Assembly: GCA_051873875.1 (NCBI GenBank)
Contig: JBJEFI010000048.1
Span: 1 to 64,000 of the forward strand
Reading direction: 5' to 3'
DNA from: JBJEFI01 sp051873875
GTDB taxonomy: Bacteria > Bacillota > Bacilli > Bacillales > Bacillaceae_G
Length of the DNA stretch: 64,000 nt
Numbering within the stretch: the first letter of the stretch is position 1; the number at the start of each line of letters is the position of its first letter. Under the pieces are notes generated by a model, which saw only the letters and a list, made by a program, of their open reading frames with translations, had not been told where the DNA came from and searched no databases. This document shows positions 48,199 through 59,440 of the stretch, piece by piece. The position numbers and the translations under genes were made by a program.

Positions 48199-48552
48199 TT
48201 ACTCTGATTGATTTTCATTAGAAATTTGATGAAGGATTTCATTAATACGATTTCCGTAATCAATTGATTCATCAAATTCAAATAAAATCTCAGGTGTTTT
48301 TCTTAAGCGAATGCGACTCCCAATTTCAGATCGGATAAATCCTTTTGCCTTCGCTAAGCCTTTTAACGTATTTTGACGTTGAGCTTCATCACCAAGAACA
48401 GAAATATAAACAGTAGCAATTTGTAAATCACCTGTTACATGTACATCTGTTACTGTAACAAACCCAATTCTTGGGTCTTTGATTTTGCGACTAATAATTT
48501 CTCCAAGTTCTTTTTTCATTTGCTCGCCAACACGATTTGGACGAATTTTCAT
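48199..48552 (-). CDS. rbfA: 30S ribosome-binding factor A
   Basis: 117-residue KH-fold assembly factor for late 16S 5'-end maturation. Starts [19 protein letters not shown] and contains [19 protein letters not shown] and the [17 protein letters not shown] block. Only 29 bp from infB; the small gene ylxP, normally between them, is absent. Confidence 0.97.
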   Translation of the reverse strand: MKIRPNRVGEQMKKELGEIISRKIKDPRIGFVTVTDVHVTGDLQIATVYISVLGDEAQRQNTLKGLAKAKGFIRSEIGSRIRLRKTPEILFEFDESIDYGNRINEILHQISNENQSE

Positions 48553-48581
48553 TTTAGCACCTCACTACTATCGAACACAAA

Positions 48582-50666
48582 TTATTTACGTTCGATTTCT
48601 TCCATGATGAACGCTTCAATAATATCGCCTTCTTTAATATCATTGTAACGTTCAATTGTTATCCCACACTCATAACCTTGTGCTACTTCTTTTGCATCGT
48701 CTTTGAAACGTTTTAATGCATCTAATTTACCTTCATATACAACGATTCCTTGACGAATTAAGCGAACACCTGCATCACGAGTGATTTTTCCATCTGTTAC
48801 ATAGCATCCTGCTACTTTACCAACTTTAGAAATTGTGATAACTTGACGGATTTCTGCTTGCCCAATTACTTTTTCTTCATATTCTGGATCTAGCATACCT
48901 TTCATCGCTTGTTCAATTTCTTCAATTGCTTTGTAGATGATGCGGTGTAAACGGATATCTACACCTTCTGACTCTGCAGTACGTTTTGCATTGGCATCAG
49001 GGCGAACATTGAAACCAATAATAATCGCATTTGATGCCGCTGCTAAGATAACGTCTGAATCTGTAATCGCACCAGCGCCAGTATGAATAATTTTTACTTT
49101 TACGCCTTCAACTTCAATTTTTTGTAAAGAACTTGCCATTGCTTCTACAGAACCTTGAACGTCTGCTTTTACAATAACATTGATTTCTTTTACTTCACCT
49201 TGTTGAATTTGTGAGAATAAGTCTTCAATTGTTAATTTCGATTTTTCACTACGTTGTTCCATTACTTGACGAGTTGAACGAGCTTCCCCAACTTGACGAG
49301 CACGTTTCTCATCAGCAAATACCATGAAGCGGTCACCAGCTTGTGGTACTTCATTTAAACCAGTAATGGATACAGGAAGAGAAGGTCCTGCTGTTTGAAT
49401 ACGACGACCAAGATCATTCACCATTGCACGAACACGACCATATGTATTCCCAACAACGATTGGATCTCCAACTTTTAATGTTCCATTTTGAACTAATAAT
49501 GTTGCAACTGGTCCTTTTCCTTTATCTAATTCCGCTTCGATAACTGTACCGACTGCACGACGATTTGGATTTGCTTTTAATTCTTCTACTTCACTTACAA
49601 GTAGAATCATTTCTAATAATTGGTCAATACCTTCGCCTTTAATTGCCGAAATTGGTACGAAGATTGTATCTCCACCCCAAGCCTCTGCTACTAATCCATA
49701 CTCTGTTAATTCTTGCATTACGCGGTCAGGGTTAGCCGCTTCTTTATCCATTTTGTTTACAGCGATAATAATCGGAACGCCAGCAGCTTTCGCATGAGAA
49801 ATTGCTTCTACTGTTTGAGGCATTACACCGTCATCTGCTGCAACAACGATAATCGTAATATCCGTTACTTTGGCACCACGCGCACGCATTGTTGTAAACG
49901 CTGCATGTCCTGGTGTGTCAAGGAATGTAATTTTCTTTCCTTCAACTTCTACTTGATATGCACCGATATGCTGTGTAATACCACCAGCTTCGCCTGCAGT
50001 TACTTTTGAATGACGAATTGAATCTAATAATGTTGTTTTTCCGTGGTCAACATGTCCCATAATTGTAACAACTGGTGGACGCTCTTCTAAGAGACTTTCA
50101 TCTTCTTGTTCATCCATGAATGTTTCAAATTGTGTTTCATCTAAAACGATTTCTTCTTCCACTTCTACACCATAATCACCAGCAATTAGTTCAATCGCAT
50201 CTTTATCAAGTTCTTGATTAATTGTTGCCATAATTCCAAGCATAAATAGCTTTTTAACAATTTCAGATGGTTCTTTCCCTAATTTTTTTGCAAGTTCAGA
50301 AACAGTAAGTGATTCTACAAACGTAATTTTAGAAGGTAATTCTTTTACCTTTTTCTCTACTGCTTGTTTTGGAGCTTGCTTGTTTCCTTGCTTATTGCCC
50401 TTTTTATTGTTTTGTGAGTTATTTTTACGCTGATTCGTTTGAGCTCCCCCCTTTTTTTTCTTTCCAGTTTTTTGGTTGTTTTCAGACTTACCTTCTGTAG
50501 AAGATGTTTTTGGATTAAACGCATTATCTAAGTTTACTACTGTATCATCGTCGATTGTCGCCATATGATTAGACACCTCAATATTCATTTCCTTTAATTT
50601 TGCCATAACATCCTTTGCTGAAACGTTATTTTTTTTCGCATACTCATATACACGAACTTTACTCAT
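48582..50666 (-). CDS. infB: Translation initiation factor IF-2
   Basis: GTPase placing fMet-tRNA in the P site. 694 residues: basic, Asn/Lys/Gln-rich N-terminal region (about 55-110), IF2-N helix (about 115-165), G domain with GHVDHGKT (204-211), DTPGH and NKMD, then domains II, III and IV. Shorter N-terminus than enterobacterial IF-2, normal for Bacillus. 21 bp after ylxQ. Confidence 0.98.
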   Translation of the reverse strand: MSKVRVYEYAKKNNVSAKDVMAKLKEMNIEVSNHMATIDDDTVVNLDNAFNPKTSSTEGKSENNQKTGKKKKGGAQTNQRKNNSQNNKKGNKQGNKQAPKQAVEKKVKELPSKITFVESLTVSELAKKLGKEPSEIVKKLFMLGIMATINQELDKDAIELIAGDYGVEVEEEIVLDETQFETFMDEQEDESLLEERPPVVTIMGHVDHGKTTLLDSIRHSKVTAGEAGGITQHIGAYQVEVEGKKITFLDTPGHAAFTTMRARGAKVTDITIIVVAADDGVMPQTVEAISHAKAAGVPIIIAVNKMDKEAANPDRVMQELTEYGLVAEAWGGDTIFVPISAIKGEGIDQLLEMILLVSEVEELKANPNRRAVGTVIEAELDKGKGPVATLLVQNGTLKVGDPIVVGNTYGRVRAMVNDLGRRIQTAGPSLPVSITGLNEVPQAGDRFMVFADEKRARQVGEARSTRQVMEQRSEKSKLTIEDLFSQIQQGEVKEINVIVKADVQGSVEAMASSLQKIEVEGVKVKIIHTGAGAITDSDVILAAASNAIIIGFNVRPDANAKRTAESEGVDIRLHRIIYKAIEEIEQAMKGMLDPEYEEKVIGQAEIRQVITISKVGKVAGCYVTDGKITRDAGVRLIRQGIVVYEGKLDALKRFKDDAKEVAQGYECGITIERYNDIKEGDIIEAFIMEEIERK

Positions 50667-50687
50667 ACCTTCACCCCCGAATAAAAA

Positions 50688-50996
50688 CTACGATTGAAGT
50701 AATAGTTGTAATTTTTTAGCAAAACCTTGGTCTACAACCGCAACAACAACACGTGCATCTTTTCCGATTGCATTACCTAATAGAGTACGACTTTCTACAT
50801 TTACAACCGGTACATCGTAGTACGTAGCTTTATCCATTATTTTTTTTGTCGTATTTTCAGATGCATCCGAGGAAAGAATAACTAATTTTGCTCGCTTTTG
50901 TCTTACTTCTTTTACGACAAGTTCTTCACCTGAAATAATTTTTCTAGCACGATTTGCTAGACCTAATAAATGAAACCATGAATGATTTTGATTCAC
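50688..50996 (-). CDS. ylxQ: L7Ae-family RNA-binding protein YlxQ
   Basis: 102 residues, L7Ae/L30e fold likely to bind kink-turn [22 protein letters not shown] and [17 protein letters not shown] are diagnostic, as is the position between rnpM and infB. Role in the cell is not established. Confidence 0.92.
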   Translation of the reverse strand: MNQNHSWFHLLGLANRARKIISGEELVVKEVRQKRAKLVILSSDASENTTKKIMDKATYYDVPVVNVESRTLLGNAIGKDARVVVAVVDQGFAKKLQLLLQS

Positions 50997-51001
50997 CTTG
51001 T

Positions 51002-51262
51002 CTATTCCTTTTCTGCTAGTGATAATAGTTGTTCATAAATCGATTCGCTCACCTTAACACCAAGATGTCGATCTAAAACTGCCTTTTTTTGAGCCATTAA
51101 AATAGATTCTTTGTTTAACGTTAAGTAGGCACCACGTCCTGACTTTTTCCCAGTAGGATCAACAGACACTTCTCCCTCTTTTGAACGAACAACACGAATT
51201 AATTCTTTTTTAGGCTTCATTTCTTGTGTAACAACACATTTACGCAATGGCACTTTTTTCAT
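51002..51262 (-). CDS. rnpM: RNase P modulator RnpM (YlxR)
   Basis: 86-residue YlxR-family protein: [20 protein letters not shown], then [14 protein letters not shown]. In B. subtilis it binds RNase P RNA and modulates its activity. Overall basic. Twelve bases after nusA and five before ylxQ, in the rimP-nusA-infB operon. Confidence 0.93.
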   Translation of the reverse strand: MKKVPLRKCVVTQEMKPKKELIRVVRSKEGEVSVDPTGKKSGRGAYLTLNKESILMAQKKAVLDRHLGVKVSESIYEQLLSLAEKE

Positions 51263-51274
51263 CTTGCCTCACTC

Positions 51275-52372
51275 CTATTCGATCTCCGCATCTACATCGA
51301 CGTCGTTTGGCTCTTGTTGTAATTCATATAATCCTGAATTAATCGCTTCTGATTGACTCTTAATATCAATTTTCCAACCAGTAAGTTTTGCTGCTAAACG
51401 TGCATTTTGACCGCGTTTTCCGATTGCTAATGATAATTGATGATCAGGCACAATCACTAATGTTGATTTTTCTTCTTCGTTTACACGTACTTCTAATACT
51501 TGAGAAGGACTTAATGCATTCGCTACGAATTCAACTGGATCACTTGACCAACGAACGATATCAATTTTTTCACCTTTTAATTCTTCAACAATTGTTTGAA
51601 CACGTTGTCCTTTTGGACCTACACATGCACCAACTGGATCAACATCATCATTATTTGTGTATACAGAAATTTTTGAGCGATCTCCTGCTTCACGAGCAAC
51701 GGAACGAATTTCAACTGTTCCATCATAAATTTCTGGTACTTCTAATTCGAATAAACGTTTTAATAAACCTGGATGCGTTCTAGAAACATAAATTTGTGGT
51801 CCTTTTGTCGTTCTTTCTACTTTTGTAATGTATACTTTGATACGATCGTGTGACGCATATGTTTCATTTGGCATTTGTTCATTTGTTGGTAATAATGCTT
51901 CGATTTTTCCTAAATCAACATAGATATAGCGAGCATCTTGACGTTGAACGATACCAGTCATAATATCTTCTGCTCGATCTACGAATTCCGCATAGATAAT
52001 ACCACGTTCTGCTTCACGTACACGTTGTGTTACAACCTGTTTTGCTGTTTGTGCTGCGATACGACCAAACTCTTTAGGTGTTACTTCCATCTCTATTATA
52101 TCGCCAACTGCATAGTTTGGGTTAACTTGCTGCGCTTCTTCAACTGAAATTTCTAAACGACGGTCAAATACTGCTGAAACCACTTCTTTGCGAGCGAAAA
52201 CACGGAATGAACCGACTTCTTGATTAAAATCTACACGCACATTTTGCGCTTGATTGTAATTGCGTTTATATGCAGAAATTAATGCTGCTTCAATTGCATC
52301 TATAATAATATCTTTACTAATGCCCTTTTCCTTTTCTAAAATATTTAGGGCATCTAAAATCTCGGTACTCAT
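51275..52372 (-). CDS. nusA: Transcription elongation/termination factor NusA
   Basis: 365 residues: N-terminal RNAP-binding domain (about 1-125), S1 (near 135-200), KH1 and KH2 (GPKGQRVQTIVEEL; IGKRGQNARLAAKLTGW). No C-terminal acidic repeats, as in other Firmicutes. Stimulates pausing and intrinsic termination; in B. subtilis it autoregulates this operon at a leader terminator. Confidence 0.98.
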   Translation of the reverse strand: MSTEILDALNILEKEKGISKDIIIDAIEAALISAYKRNYNQAQNVRVDFNQEVGSFRVFARKEVVSAVFDRRLEISVEEAQQVNPNYAVGDIIEMEVTPKEFGRIAAQTAKQVVTQRVREAERGIIYAEFVDRAEDIMTGIVQRQDARYIYVDLGKIEALLPTNEQMPNETYASHDRIKVYITKVERTTKGPQIYVSRTHPGLLKRLFELEVPEIYDGTVEIRSVAREAGDRSKISVYTNNDDVDPVGACVGPKGQRVQTIVEELKGEKIDIVRWSSDPVEFVANALSPSQVLEVRVNEEEKSTLVIVPDHQLSLAIGKRGQNARLAAKLTGWKIDIKSQSEAINSGLYELQQEPNDVDVDAEIE

Positions 52373-52383
52373 GGTAATCCCCC

Positions 52384-52857
52384 TTAAAAATTAAATGTTA
52401 CTGCAAGTCTTGCACTTGCTACTTTTTCATATGGAATTTGAATTTGTTTAACACGAGTTTTTATTTTTATTTCAATCGTTACAACGTCTCCATCGAACGA
52501 AATTAATTTACCTTCAAATTGTTTTTCATTTTCAATTGGTTCATATGTTTTTACATAAATTTGTTTGCCAATTGCTTTTTGAAAATCAGCTGCTTTTTTT
52601 AGTGGTCTTTCAGCACCTGGAGAAGAGACATCTAAAAAGTACATATCTGTAATTGGATCTTCCGCATCAAGCTTTTCGCTTAGGCGTTCACTTAATTTTG
52701 CACAATCTTCTAAGTCAATTCCTTTTTCAGAATCTACAAACACACGTAAAAACCAATCTTTTCCTTCTTTTACGTATTCTACATCTACTAATTCAAATCC
52801 AAGCTCCTCAACAATTGGTTGTGCAAGCTTTTCAACAATATCCGTTACTTTCATCAT
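52384..52857 (-). CDS. rimP: Ribosome maturation factor RimP
   Basis: 157-residue 30S assembly factor (formerly YlxS). N-terminal domain with [24 protein letters not shown], then [13 protein letters not shown] at the domain junction. Two adjacent ATG codons (52857, 52854) both fit the GGAGG; either is possible. First gene of the nusA operon, preceded by a terminator-like attenuator. Confidence 0.97.
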   Translation of the reverse strand: MMKVTDIVEKLAQPIVEELGFELVDVEYVKEGKDWFLRVFVDSEKGIDLEDCAKLSERLSEKLDAEDPITDMYFLDVSSPGAERPLKKAADFQKAIGKQIYVKTYEPIENEKQFEGKLISFDGDVVTIEIKIKTRVKQIQIPYEKVASARLAVTFNF

Positions 52858-52885
52858 TATTTCCTCCCTTCATCGCGATTCATCG

Positions 52886-52917
52886 ACGAAAAATTCCCTG
52901 CCATCTAGCAGGGATTT
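52886..52917 (-). terminator. Terminator-like attenuator in the rimP-nusA-infB leader
   Basis: Stem AAATCCCTGC / GCAGGGAATTT with loop TAGATG, then TTTTT on the minus strand, ending about 30 bases before the rimP ATG. It stands between the polC terminator and rimP, so it lies in the operon leader. In B. subtilis NusA represses this operon at a leader terminator; this is the matching position. Confidence 0.75.
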
Positions 52918-53048
52918 CTGTTCATTAGTATCTCCAATCATGTTTCAACGGTTAGTTGTAAATGTTTGTGAAAAAACTTTTTTCTTTCTTACATGGGAGA
53001 AACAGCTAAATCTAAATATCTTCCTTCACCTCTATTGCTAGATAACAC

Positions 53049-53076
53049 GAAAGAGCGGGTTTCCCCACTCTTTTTT
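53049..53076 (-). terminator. Terminator after polC
   Basis: Hairpin AAAGAGTGGG / CCCGCTCTTT with a GAAA tetraloop, about 75 bases past the polC stop on the minus strand; T tail short. Confidence 0.65.
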
Positions 53077-53147
53077 GAAAGATATATTTATTTAAGTCAT
53101 ATTGAATTCTAACACATTTTGATGTTTTTATGCAACAATTTTACTAT

Positions 53148-56100
53148 TTAAAATAAGGAAAGTTGGTTTTGATCAGGTAAATCTCCTAATACACCCATTT
53201 TATCAAGTTGTTCAATCAACGTTTTTGATACTTTTCCACGTTGTTGTAAATCTTCTTTTGATAAAAATTCACCATCTTCTCTCGCCTTCATAATACTATA
53301 TGCAACGTTTGTCCCTAAACCAGCTAAGGCATTAAATGGTGGGATTAATCCATCGCCATCAATAACAAATTCTGTAGCATGAGAACGATATAAATCAATA
53401 TTTTTGAAATGATAGCCACGTTCACACAATTCAAGTGCTAATTCTAATACTGTTAACAAGTTTTTCTCTTTTGTAGAAGCTTCTAACCCTTTAGCGTTGA
53501 TTTCTTCTATTTTTGCACGAATCGTTGCAGAACCTTTAATCATTGATTCAATATCAAAATCCTCTGCACGAACCGTGAAATATGCTGCATAGTATAAAAG
53601 TGGGTGATGCACTTTAAAATAGGCAATTCGAACTGCCATTAATACATAAGCAGCCGCATGGGCTTTCGGGAACATGTATTTAATTTTCTTACAAGAATCA
53701 ATATACCAAGCTGGAACTTTATTTTTAATCATATCTTCTTCCCACTCAGCCGGTACCCCTTTTCCTTTACGTACAGACTCCATAATTTTAAAGGCTAGTG
53801 ATGGGTCTAATCCTTGGTAAATTAAATAAACCATGATGTCATCACGACACCCAATTACTTCACTTAACGTACATGTACCGCTATAAATTAATTCATTGGC
53901 ATTTCCTAACCATACGTCTGTTCCATGTGATAATCCAGAAATTTGAACTAACTCAGAGAACGTAGTTGGTTTTGTTTCCTCTAACATTTGACGAACAAAT
54001 CGGGTACCAAACTCAGGAATACCATACGTACCTGTTTTACAAAGAATTTGTTCTTCCGTTACACCTAATGATTCTGGACCACCAAAAATTTTCATTACTT
54101 CTGGATCATCTGTTGGAATTGTCTTTGGATCAATCCCACTTAAATCTTGAAGCATACGAATAACAGTCGGATCATCGTGTCCAAGAATATCTAACTTTAA
54201 CAAGTTATCATGGATAGAGTGGAAGTCAAAGTGGGTTGTTCGCCACTCTGCATTCACATCATCGGCAGGATATTGAATTGGTGTGAAATCAAATACTTCC
54301 ATATAATCAGGTACTACGATGATTCCTCCTGGATGTTGTCCAGTTGTTCGTTTTACCCCTGTACATCCCATTGCTAAACGTTCTTTTTCTGCTTGTCTAA
54401 AAATAATATTATGATCGTTCGCATAGCCGTTTACATACCCAAAAGCTGTTTTATCCGCTACCGTACCAATTGTTCCAGCACGATAAACGTTATCCTCACC
54501 AAATAGTACTTTCGTATAGTTATGAGCTACTGGTTGATATTCACCTGAGAAGTTCAAATCGATATCGGGAACTTTATCTCCTTTAAAACCAAGGAAAGTT
54601 TCGAATGGGATATCATGTCCATCTTTTATATAGCCTACATTACAATCTGGACAATCTTTATCAGGTAAATCAAAACCTGAACCGACAGAACCATCATTAA
54701 AGAACTCCGATTTTTTACAAATTGGACATACATAATGTGGTGGTAGTGGATTTACTTCCGTAATTTCCATCATTGTCGCAACGAAAGATGAACCAACGGA
54801 ACCACGGGAACCTACTAAGTAACCATCATCTAATGATTTCTTTACAAGCTTATGAGAAATCAAGTAAATAACGGCAAATCCATGTCCAATAATACTTTTT
54901 AATTCTTTTTCTAAACGTGCTTCAACAATTTCTGGTAAGTTATCTCCATAAATCATTCGTGCGCGTTCATAACTCATTGCCCTCGTATCTTCATCTGCAC
55001 CTTCAATTTTTGGTGTATATAAGTCATCTTTAATTGGCTTAATTTCATCAATCATACCGGCAACTTTTTGTGTATTTGTTACAACAATTTCTTTTGCCTT
55101 GTCTTCTCCTAAGAAAGAAAAGGCCTCTAACATTTCATCTGTTGTTCGGAAATGAACGTCTGGCAATGTATGACGATTCAGTGGATTGGCACCACCTTGT
55201 GAACCAATTAAAATTTGACGATAAATTTTATCTTCTGGATTACAATAATGGACATTTCCTGTTGCAACAACTGGCTTTTCTAATTTTTCACCAATGTTTA
55301 CTAAGTTAGAAATAATATCCTTTAAATTCGTTTCATCCTTAACTAATTCCATCTCAATCAAATGAGATAATGTTTCTGGTGGCATTACTTCAATATAATC
55401 ATAAAAACCAATAAGGGACTCTGCTGCTTCTGGAGATTTTTGCATAATTGCTTCAAATACTTCTCCTTTATCACAAGCTGTTCCTACTAGTATTCCCTCT
55501 CGATACTTTTGTAAAATAGATCGTGGGATACGCGGCACACGGTAATAATAGTGAATATGAGAATACGAAATGATTTTAAATAAATTTTTTAATCCTTGAT
55601 CATTTACTGCAAGCAGCGTCACATGGTTTGGACGGCCTCGTTTATAAGAATCTCCTTTTCCCATATCCTTATTTAAATCATCATGATAAAAAATTTCTTT
55701 TTCCGCTGCATCTTTTAATAGTTTTAATAATAAATAACCTGTTGTTTCCGCATCATAAATAGCACGGTGATGTTGTACAAGTTCAATATCAAATCGCTTT
55801 GCTAATGTATTTAAGCGGTGATTTTTTAATTCTGGATAAAGATAACGTGCTAATTCTAACGTATCAATAACTGGATTTTTAGCAATTCCTTCACCAATAT
55901 TATATTTTTTATAGCCTGCATTTAAAAAACCCATATCAAAAGAAGCATTATGTGCAACAAAAATATCATCTTTTGACCATTCATAAAATCGTTGTAATAC
56001 TTCATCTACATCTGGTGCATTACGCACCATATCATCCGTAATACCTGTTAACTCAATTGTTGTTGCCGATAAGGGATGATGTGGATTGGCAAATGCTTCA

Positions 56101-57464
56101 AATTTATCAATAATTTCTCCTTTATGAATTTTAACAGCTGCCAACTCGATAATAGTATCGTAAATTGCCGATAAACCTGTCGTCTCTACGTCAAATACAA
56201 TATACGTATCTTCTTCTAATAAGCGATGCTGTGGATTGTAGGCAATTGGAACACCGTCATTTACAAGGTTGCCTTCTACCCCATAAATCATTTTTATTCC
56301 ATGTTTCTTTGCCGCACCAAATGCTTCAGGGAAGGCTTGGGCAACAGCATGGTCCGTAATAGCAATTGCTTCATGCCCCCATTTTTTCGCTTGAGCGACA
56401 AGTGTGCTTACACTTGAAACGGCATCCATCATACTCATTGGCGAATGTAAATGAAGCTCCACTCGTTTTTCTCCTTCAGGTGCTGTATCCCTTCTTATAG
56501 GAGTTGCAATTTCGTTAATATCATTAGCGTTCATTACTAAATCACGAACGAATGTATCATTCATTACACTACCACGTACTTTTACCCATTTTCCTTTTTT
56601 CAGTCCTTGTAGCAATGGTAAATCATCTTTATCGCGTGAGAACATTTTTACTAAAATAGAGTTCGTATAGTCTGTAATTTTTAGTAGTAATAAATGACGG
56701 CCACTTCTTAATTCACGAATTTCAGCATCGAAGATATATCCTTGCACAACGACCCGCTTTTCTTCATCACGAATATAATCAAGAGGTGTAACAAGTTCAT
56801 CCTTTTTAATTAAATAACCAATAACAATTGGTTCATCTGGATTAATTGGTGCACTTTCTTGCTTGTCTTCTGCCATTTTCATCGCTTCAATTAAGGCTGT
56901 ATGAGCACGTTCTTTATCTTCTTTTGCTCGCTCCTCCTCGAAACGACGCATTTCTACTTCATTACTTACAATTTGTGTATCGATGTGAAAACGAGGAAAG
57001 CCTGCTTCTTCATACCAATTTGTAATATAATTGCCATGCTTTTGCTTTAACGTCGTTCCTTCTAGTTCATTATTTACATTAAAAAATAATTTGTTTCCAT
57101 CTAATGATGGAACACTCTTTTTTATGTCTACTAAAATCGGAGATAACGACTGAATAGTTTCTACACAAACTGGCCAATATGCTTGTACTTCTTCTTCATT
57201 TGAATCGACTTCAATTACACTTATTCGATACCCTATTTTCGCAATCGATTGAAATGCTTCTTTTAATCGATGAACAAATCCTTGGAAAATTGGTACAGGT
57301 AATCTTTTTTGAAATTTAAACATAAATGTCCATGATTTATTTTGTTTATCTACAATAACTTTCTCAATCTCTCCATCAGTGAAATATTTCTCAACTATAT
57401 CTTCTGTTAATTTCAGCTGATCAAGTAGAATTTGAAACCGTTGGTGCTTCTCATTTTGATTCAT
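53148..57464 (-). CDS. polC: DNA polymerase III PolC
   Basis: Main replicative polymerase of Firmicutes, 1438 residues. N-terminal domains, OB fold (about 230-320), PHP domain ([13 protein letters not shown] near 335), inserted 3'-5' exonuclease ([14 protein letters not shown] near 425, later [11 protein letters not shown]), zinc site CPICK...CPDC, polymerase active-site regions, and a C-terminal beta-clamp motif QLSLF at the very end. ATG follows GGAGG. A structured repeat lies about 60 bp upstream, between it and proS. Confidence 0.99.
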   Translation of the reverse strand: MNQNEKHQRFQILLDQLKLTEDIVEKYFTDGEIEKVIVDKQNKSWTFMFKFQKRLPVPIFQGFVHRLKEAFQSIAKIGYRISVIEVDSNEEEVQAYWPVCVETIQSLSPILVDIKKSVPSLDGNKLFFNVNNELEGTTLKQKHGNYITNWYEEAGFPRFHIDTQIVSNEVEMRRFEEERAKEDKERAHTALIEAMKMAEDKQESAPINPDEPIVIGYLIKKDELVTPLDYIRDEEKRVVVQGYIFDAEIRELRSGRHLLLLKITDYTNSILVKMFSRDKDDLPLLQGLKKGKWVKVRGSVMNDTFVRDLVMNANDINEIATPIRRDTAPEGEKRVELHLHSPMSMMDAVSSVSTLVAQAKKWGHEAIAITDHAVAQAFPEAFGAAKKHGIKMIYGVEGNLVNDGVPIAYNPQHRLLEEDTYIVFDVETTGLSAIYDTIIELAAVKIHKGEIIDKFEAFANPHHPLSATTIELTGITDDMVRNAPDVDEVLQRFYEWSKDDIFVAHNASFDMGFLNAGYKKYNIGEGIAKNPVIDTLELARYLYPELKNHRLNTLAKRFDIELVQHHRAIYDAETTGYLLLKLLKDAAEKEIFYHDDLNKDMGKGDSYKRGRPNHVTLLAVNDQGLKNLFKIISYSHIHYYYRVPRIPRSILQKYREGILVGTACDKGEVFEAIMQKSPEAAESLIGFYDYIEVMPPETLSHLIEMELVKDETNLKDIISNLVNIGEKLEKPVVATGNVHYCNPEDKIYRQILIGSQGGANPLNRHTLPDVHFRTTDEMLEAFSFLGEDKAKEIVVTNTQKVAGMIDEIKPIKDDLYTPKIEGADEDTRAMSYERARMIYGDNLPEIVEARLEKELKSIIGHGFAVIYLISHKLVKKSLDDGYLVGSRGSVGSSFVATMMEITEVNPLPPHYVCPICKKSEFFNDGSVGSGFDLPDKDCPDCNVGYIKDGHDIPFETFLGFKGDKVPDIDLNFSGEYQPVAHNYTKVLFGEDNVYRAGTIGTVADKTAFGYVNGYANDHNIIFRQAEKERLAMGCTGVKRTTGQHPGGIIVVPDYMEVFDFTPIQYPADDVNAEWRTTHFDFHSIHDNLLKLDILGHDDPTVIRMLQDLSGIDPKTIPTDDPEVMKIFGGPESLGVTEEQILCKTGTYGIPEFGTRFVRQMLEETKPTTFSELVQISGLSHGTDVWLGNANELIYSGTCTLSEVIGCRDDIMVYLIYQGLDPSLAFKIMESVRKGKGVPAEWEEDMIKNKVPAWYIDSCKKIKYMFPKAHAAAYVLMAVRIAYFKVHHPLLYYAAYFTVRAEDFDIESMIKGSATIRAKIEEINAKGLEASTKEKNLLTVLELALELCERGYHFKNIDLYRSHATEFVIDGDGLIPPFNALAGLGTNVAYSIMKAREDGEFLSKEDLQQRGKVSKTLIEQLDKMGVLGDLPDQNQLSLF

Positions 57465-57525
57465 AACAGTCCTCCATTCTCTTGTCTCATTTTAACATAG
57501 TAACCCCCTTCATAAAATAGGGACT

Positions 57526-57621
57526 ATAAAGTGAAATTTTCATCAGTGGTGCTTTTCTTTATCCATCACTGATAGTTAGTTGAACTAATCGGTCCCTTAC
57601 TACCACTTATCTCCCACTTAA
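57526..57621 (-). repeat. Structured interspersed repeat, copy B
   Basis: 96-bp counterpart of copy A (41-137): the head TTAAGTGGGAGATAAGTGG is identical, CCGATT and the CAACT loop are kept, and the tail TTTCACTTTAT is the same. The middle hairpin is TAGTT/AACTA here (TGGTT/AACCA in A), a compensatory pair change; the terminal hairpin is ATCAGTG / CACTGAT (ATAAGTG / CACTTAT in A), again compensated. Lies in the 255-bp proS-polC spacer in gene orientation. Confidence 0.75.
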
Positions 57622-57651
57622 TCTTTTTAGTATCAGTTAGGACATGATAAA

Positions 57652-57698
57652 AAAGGAAGAGGCTTAAAAAAAGTAGCTCTCACTACCTTTTTTAAGCC
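57652..57698 (-). terminator. Terminator after proS
   Basis: Hairpin GGCTTAAAAAAGGTAG / CTACTTTTTTTAAGCC on the minus strand, about 20 bases past the proS stop, with a further T-rich stretch after it. Confidence 0.85.
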
Positions 57699-57719
57699 AT
57701 CTTATTTATCTATTCTTCC

Positions 57720-59426
57720 TTATACGTTTCCACGAAAAGAAGCAATTGTTGCTTCTAAATCATCAATTGAGACTTCCATGCTCTCACCTGTTTGACGTAC
57801 TTTAAATTCAACAATGCCTTCATTTGCTTTTTTCCCAACTGTAATACGGTAAGGAATTCCAAATAAATCACTGTCTGCAAATTTAACACCAACGCGCTCA
57901 GGTCGATCATCAATTAACACTTCAAATCCTTTTGCTTGTAGCGTTTGATATAGATTTTCTGCTAATTCACGTTGCTCATCATTTTTTACATTAACTGGAA
58001 TGATGTGAATATGGAATGGTGCAACTTCAAATGGCCATACTAAGCCTTTTTCATCTCCAAATTGCTCTGCTATTGCAGCTACTGTACGTGATACACCAAT
58101 TCCGTAGCATCCCATAATCATCGGGTTGCTTTTTCCATTTTCATCAAGGTACGTTGCACCCATTGCCTCACTATAACGTGTTCCTAATTTAAACACATGT
58201 CCAACTTCAATTCCTTCTGCAAATTGAATGATTCCTTTTCCATCTGGTGAAGGGTCACCAACTTGAATAAAACGAACATCTGCAAATTGGGATACTTGAT
58301 AGTCACGTCCATGATTTGCATTTATATAATGAAAACCTTCCACATTTGCTCCACAGCAACCATTTACAATTGACGCTACTGCATTATCCGCTATAATTGT
58401 TACATTGCTTGGACAATTAATTGGACCAAGAGAACCTACCGTGCACCCCATTACTTGAGATGCTTCCTCTGGTGTTGGCATTTCTACATTTGTTCCACCT
58501 AATACATTTTTCACTTTAATGTCATTTACTTCATGGTCACCACGAACTAATACTAATACATACTTTTCATCCACTTTAAATAACATTGATTTAATGCTTT
58601 TTTCTACTGGTAAATGTAAAAAGCTTGTTACTTCTTCAATTGTTTTTTGATTTGGCGTTTCTATCTTTTGTAAGGCTGCCTCTGCTTCGTTACTCTTTTC
58701 ATAGTTTACTACTACAGGTGCCATTTCAATATTAGCGGCAAAATCAGATTCGTTAGAGAAAGCAATTGTATCTTCTCCAATCTCTGATAATACCATGAAC
58801 TCATGTGTATCCTTTCCACCCATTGCGCCTGAATCTGCTATTACAGCACGGAAATTCAAGCCACAACGGCGAAATACGTTGCTATATCCTTCATATAAAT
58901 CATTGTACACTTTGTCTAATGACTCTTGTGAACTATGGAAAGAATACGCATCTTTCATTAAAAATTCTCGACCTCTTAATAATCCAAAGCGAGGACGTTT
59001 TTCATCACGGAATTTTGTCTGAATTTGATAAACCGTTAATGGTAATCGTTTGTATGATTTTACTTCGTCACGAACAAGTGATGTAATGACTTCCTCATGA
59101 GTCGCACCTAATGCAAACTCACGATTATGACGGTCGCTCATTCGCATTAATTCTGGTCCATAAGAATACCAACGTCCAGATTCTTGCCATAATTCAGCAG
59201 GAGCTAGTGCAGGCATTAACATTTCCACTGCACCTGCATTATTCATTTCTTCACGAACGATATTTTCGACTTTTTTTAACACTCTTAACCCTAAAGGTAA
59301 AAAGCTATATATACCTGACGCATTTTGACGCATAAACCCTGCACGTAAAAGAAGTTGATGACTCTTTATATCAGCGTCACCTGGAACTTCACGTAACGTT
59401 GGACTTAATAACATACTTTGTTTCAT
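57720..59426 (-). CDS. proS: Prolyl-tRNA synthetase
   Basis: Class II synthetase of bacterial type, 568 residues, with the editing (INS) domain between motifs 2 and 3. [22 protein letters not shown] near the start, [17 protein letters not shown] (motif 2), [17 protein letters not shown] (motif 3) and a C-terminal anticodon domain (IHIIPVN... [16 protein letters not shown]). No T-box: only 14 bp separate it from rasP, so it is read from upstream. Confidence 0.98.
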   Translation of the reverse strand: MKQSMLLSPTLREVPGDADIKSHQLLLRAGFMRQNASGIYSFLPLGLRVLKKVENIVREEMNNAGAVEMLMPALAPAELWQESGRWYSYGPELMRMSDRHNREFALGATHEEVITSLVRDEVKSYKRLPLTVYQIQTKFRDEKRPRFGLLRGREFLMKDAYSFHSSQESLDKVYNDLYEGYSNVFRRCGLNFRAVIADSGAMGGKDTHEFMVLSEIGEDTIAFSNESDFAANIEMAPVVVNYEKSNEAEAALQKIETPNQKTIEEVTSFLHLPVEKSIKSMLFKVDEKYVLVLVRGDHEVNDIKVKNVLGGTNVEMPTPEEASQVMGCTVGSLGPINCPSNVTIIADNAVASIVNGCCGANVEGFHYINANHGRDYQVSQFADVRFIQVGDPSPDGKGIIQFAEGIEVGHVFKLGTRYSEAMGATYLDENGKSNPMIMGCYGIGVSRTVAAIAEQFGDEKGLVWPFEVAPFHIHIIPVNVKNDEQRELAENLYQTLQAKGFEVLIDDRPERVGVKFADSDLFGIPYRITVGKKANEGIVEFKVRQTGESMEVSIDDLEATIASFRGNV

Positions 59427-59440
59427 TACCTATTACACTC

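Noticed and set aside
59427..59440. Possible T-box before proS
   Set aside because: Only 14 bp separate rasP and proS; there is no room for a leader and no T-box sequence upstream of rasP.
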